Below, in pieces: positions 62,301 to 64,000 of a DNA stretch of 64,000 nucleotides (position 1 is the stretch's first letter; every line of letters begins with the position of its first letter). The DNA is from Sulfitobacter sp. 20_GPM-1509m (GTDB lineage: Bacteria > Pseudomonadota > Alphaproteobacteria > Rhodobacterales > Rhodobacteraceae). A program made the position numbers and the translations under genes. The DNA lies in NCBI RefSeq assembly GCF_000620505.1, contig NZ_JIBC01000010.1, forward strand, positions 62,001-126,000, given 5' to 3'. The notes under the pieces were generated by a model. The model was not told the origin of the DNA. It did no database searches and was given only the letters and a program-made list of their open reading frames with translations.

Positions 62301-63512
62301 TTGTCCAACGACCATCCCACCCGCGAGACCGACCGTTTCAAATCAGAAGACCTGTTTTTCTCGCGGACTGATCCGCGCGGGGTGATTCAGGCCGCGAACA
62401 GCGTTTTTGTCCATGTCTCGGGCTATGAATGGTCCGCGCTGGACGGGGCGCCACACAAGATCGTGCGCCATCCCGATATGCCCGCGGGTGTGTTTCACCT
62501 GATGTGGCAGGAGATTGCGGCGGGACGGCCCTTTGGCGGCTATGTCAAGAATCTTGCGACCGATCATACACACTACTGGGTCTTCGCCGTGGTTCTGCCG
62601 CTGGACGATGGTTACCTGTCGATGCGGCTGAAACCTGGCAGTGATATTTTCGCGCAGATCAACGACCTTTATGCCGCCCTGCTGACCGAAGAACAGGCAG
62701 GCCGCACCACGCCCGAGCAATCAGGGGACCTGTTGCTGCAAAAGCTGCGGGAAATGGGACATCCTGATTATGAAGCGTTCATGAGCACCGCACTGGCCGC
62801 AGAGATTGCCACGCGGGGCACCGGGTTGCAGCGGCGGGTGGATCACGGTCTTCAGTCCATGTGCGAACTGGCCGAGGCGGTGGAGAAGATGCACCGTTAC
62901 GGCGATATGGTCGATACGATTTTCCACAGCACGGCTTTGATCCCCAACAACCTGAGCATACAGGCCCGCAGCCTGGAAGGGGCAAACGGTCCGATCAGCG
63001 TGATTTCGAACAATCATCAGCTCATGGCGCAATCGCTGGGGGATATCCTGCGGCGGTTTCGAACGGCGGTGGAAGACGGTGTGTCCCACACGGTGATGGC
63101 GCGGTTCAACGCCGCTGTCAGGGTCCTGACGCAGGAAATGACCGCGCAGTTTCGCAACAATCCGCCAGTGGCCGGTCTGGACTGCGATGCCGAAGCCCGA
63201 CGGCTGGCAGCACTCAGCACCGAATGCCAGATCCGCGAAAATGCCTCCGTATCAAAGGTGATGGGCGCGGCTGCGGTCTATCGAGGTATGTCGACGGACA
63301 TGCGTCGGGTGATGTCGGGTCTGGAGATGAGCCGCGTCATGTGCAAGATCGAGCAGTCGAAATACGCCAAGAACGTGGACGGGCTGAACGAGATTGTGGG
63401 GCGGTTGCACCGCGCGGAACGTCAGCTGAGCGAGGTGATCGACGCCATCGAAACCAGCGTCGGTGCGATCGAGGACCGGACCAACCGGTTGATGCCGGGC
63501 CGGGCCGCCTGA
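62301..63512 (+). CDS. Aer-type PAS protein with a degenerate chemoreceptor signalling region
   Basis: The 403-residue cytoplasmic protein starts with a PAS domain close to that of the aerotaxis receptor Aer (VFVHVSGYEWSALDGAPHKI, VRHPDMPAGVFHLMW, YVKNLATDHTHYWVFAVV), including the RHPDMP segment near the FAD site. The rest is helical. IPNNLSIQARSLEGANGPIS followed by VISNNHQLM lines up with the MCP hairpin tip, but the conserved EAARAGE core is lost. It may sense redox without classical CheA/CheW binding. It begins with TTG 8 bp after GAGG. Confidence 0.7.
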   Translation: MSNDHPTRETDRFKSEDLFFSRTDPRGVIQAANSVFVHVSGYEWSALDGAPHKIVRHPDMPAGVFHLMWQEIAAGRPFGGYVKNLATDHTHYWVFAVVLPLDDGYLSMRLKPGSDIFAQINDLYAALLTEEQAGRTTPEQSGDLLLQKLREMGHPDYEAFMSTALAAEIATRGTGLQRRVDHGLQSMCELAEAVEKMHRYGDMVDTIFHSTALIPNNLSIQARSLEGANGPISVISNNHQLMAQSLGDILRRFRTAVEDGVSHTVMARFNAAVRVLTQEMTAQFRNNPPVAGLDCDAEARRLAALSTECQIRENASVSKVMGAAAVYRGMSTDMRRVMSGLEMSRVMCKIEQSKYAKNVDGLNEIVGRLHRAERQLSEVIDAIETSVGAIEDRTNRLMPGRAA

Positions 63513-63534
63513 TCCACACGGCAAAACACCCGCC

Positions 63535-63557
63535 TGAGGCGGGTGTTCGCTACGCGG
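63535..63557 (-). terminator. terminator of the SYLF-domain gene
   Basis: AACACCCGCC pairs perfectly with GGCGGGTGTT around TGA. On the minus strand it runs into TTTTGCC. It lies 27 bp past the minus-strand stop, and the convergent PAS gene may share it. Confidence 0.6.
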
Positions 63558-63583
63558 TTCATAGGTTTGGCAAGATGTGCGCG

Positions 63584-64000
63584 TCAGGGAATGATGCGCG
63601 AATACTTGGTGCCTTCCAGCGTCGCGCCAAGGCGCAGGCCGGCGCGGCCAAACACGGCGGCCAGAACAGGGGCCAGCACGGTTGTGGTTTCGGCGTTTAG
63701 GCTGTCGCCCTGATCCGAAATGACGTACTCCAGATCCGCACCTGCGGCCCAGCCGGGCGAGCGGCGGAAATCGGTCAGCGCCTGCTCGGTCATGAAGAAC
63801 AGAACATGCGCATATTGCTGTGCACCGATTTGCAGGCCGCCCGAGGCCTTGGTCACGGAATAATAATCCACCGTCACGTCGTTGACCCGCAGTGCGCCGC
63901 GCCCGTAAGCGCCGCCCAGTCCAAGGCCAGCTTCGGTTACAAGCGGCATGACCAGCATGCCGTTCGCCTTTTGCGCGAGCGATTGGGTGTTGGGATACAG
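63584..64000 (-). CDS. YSC84/SYLF-domain lipid-binding protein (5' end outside the window)
   Basis: The 138 visible residues continue to the window edge without a stop; the N-terminus is missing. GLGLGGAYGRGALRVND, VTVDYYSVTKASGGLQIGAQ and QALTDFRRSPGWAAGADLEY match the SYLF (YSC84) domain, which binds lipids. Bacterial members are usually exported, with a signal peptide that would lie upstream of this window. The function in bacteria is not established. Confidence 0.8.
   Translation of the reverse strand: MYPNTQSLAQKANGMLVMPLVTEAGLGLGGAYGRGALRVNDVTVDYYSVTKASGGLQIGAQQYAHVLFFMTEQALTDFRRSPGWAAGADLEYVISDQGDSLNAETTTVLAPVLAAVFGRAGLRLGATLEGTKYSRIIP

Overview
The window reads as chromosomal DNA of a marine alphaproteobacterium of the order Rhodobacterales, most likely the roseobacter group. 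Support comes from the fabZ-lpxA-lpxI-lpxB lipid A cluster, the adjacent sciP and ctrA cell-cycle regulators, the dusB(nifR3)-ntrB-ntrC-ntrY-ntrX-trkA-trkH-hfq-hflX block known from Rhodobacter, DUF6477, DUF6456 and DUF1127 proteins, a trimethylamine-methyltransferase-like protein, a GTTC-N7-GTTC LexA-type box and high GC. Genes are packed with many 4-bp ATGA overlaps. I see no tRNA, rRNA, insertion sequence, phage gene or CRISPR array.

Layout. 1-5.2 kb: lipid A genes, mnmA (minus), sciP and ctrA. 5.3-9.6 kb: ligA and recG, followed by a SOS-like promoter with a 42-residue membrane protein and a hairpin-rich 3' region ending in a strong terminator. 10-16.8 kb (mostly minus): a soluble chemoreceptor-like protein, an Fe-S scaffold-like protein, hisI (plus), gluQ, a methyltransferase, trmFO, a crotonase and a thioesterase. 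16.8-19.8 kb: a DUF1127 protein, a divergent MocR-type regulator, then rplM-rpsI. 19.8-29.9 kb (all minus): a TorF-type outer membrane protein, an FkbM methyltransferase, tetR, ppk2, a hydrolase, metA, an unrecognised ATPase, a FadL-type porin, two EamA transporters and a NucS-like nuclease. 29.9-37.3 kb: guaA, the MttB-like methyltransferase, the DUF6477/DUF6456 pair and katG. 37.5-43.2 kb: lipA, an EamA transporter, hpt with a coupled small membrane protein, a COQ10-like protein, an MmgE/PrpD protein and amtB. 43.3-58.1 kb: pncC-pgpA-ispF-ispD facing dusB-ntrBC-ntrYX, then trkA-trkH-hfq-hflX. 58.2-64 kb: an RluE-like pseudouridine synthase, a penicillin acylase family protein, a HIBADH-family dehydrogenase, a PAS/degenerate-chemoreceptor protein and the 3' part of a SYLF-domain gene.

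Functional links: amtB and the two Ntr two-component pairs handle nitrogen sensing and ammonium uptake. The metA product carries Glu111, which predicts acetyl-CoA use. NtrC lacks the sigma-54 contact motif, as known for Rhodobacter NtrC.

Most core genes are ordinary. The parts most worth a second look are the LexA-box/small membrane protein/hairpin array at 9.57-9.97 kb, the low-GC NucS-like nuclease at 29.1-29.9 kb, the P-loop protein next to metA, several perfect operator-like palindromes, and a dispersed family of GC-rich palindromes at gene 3' ends.
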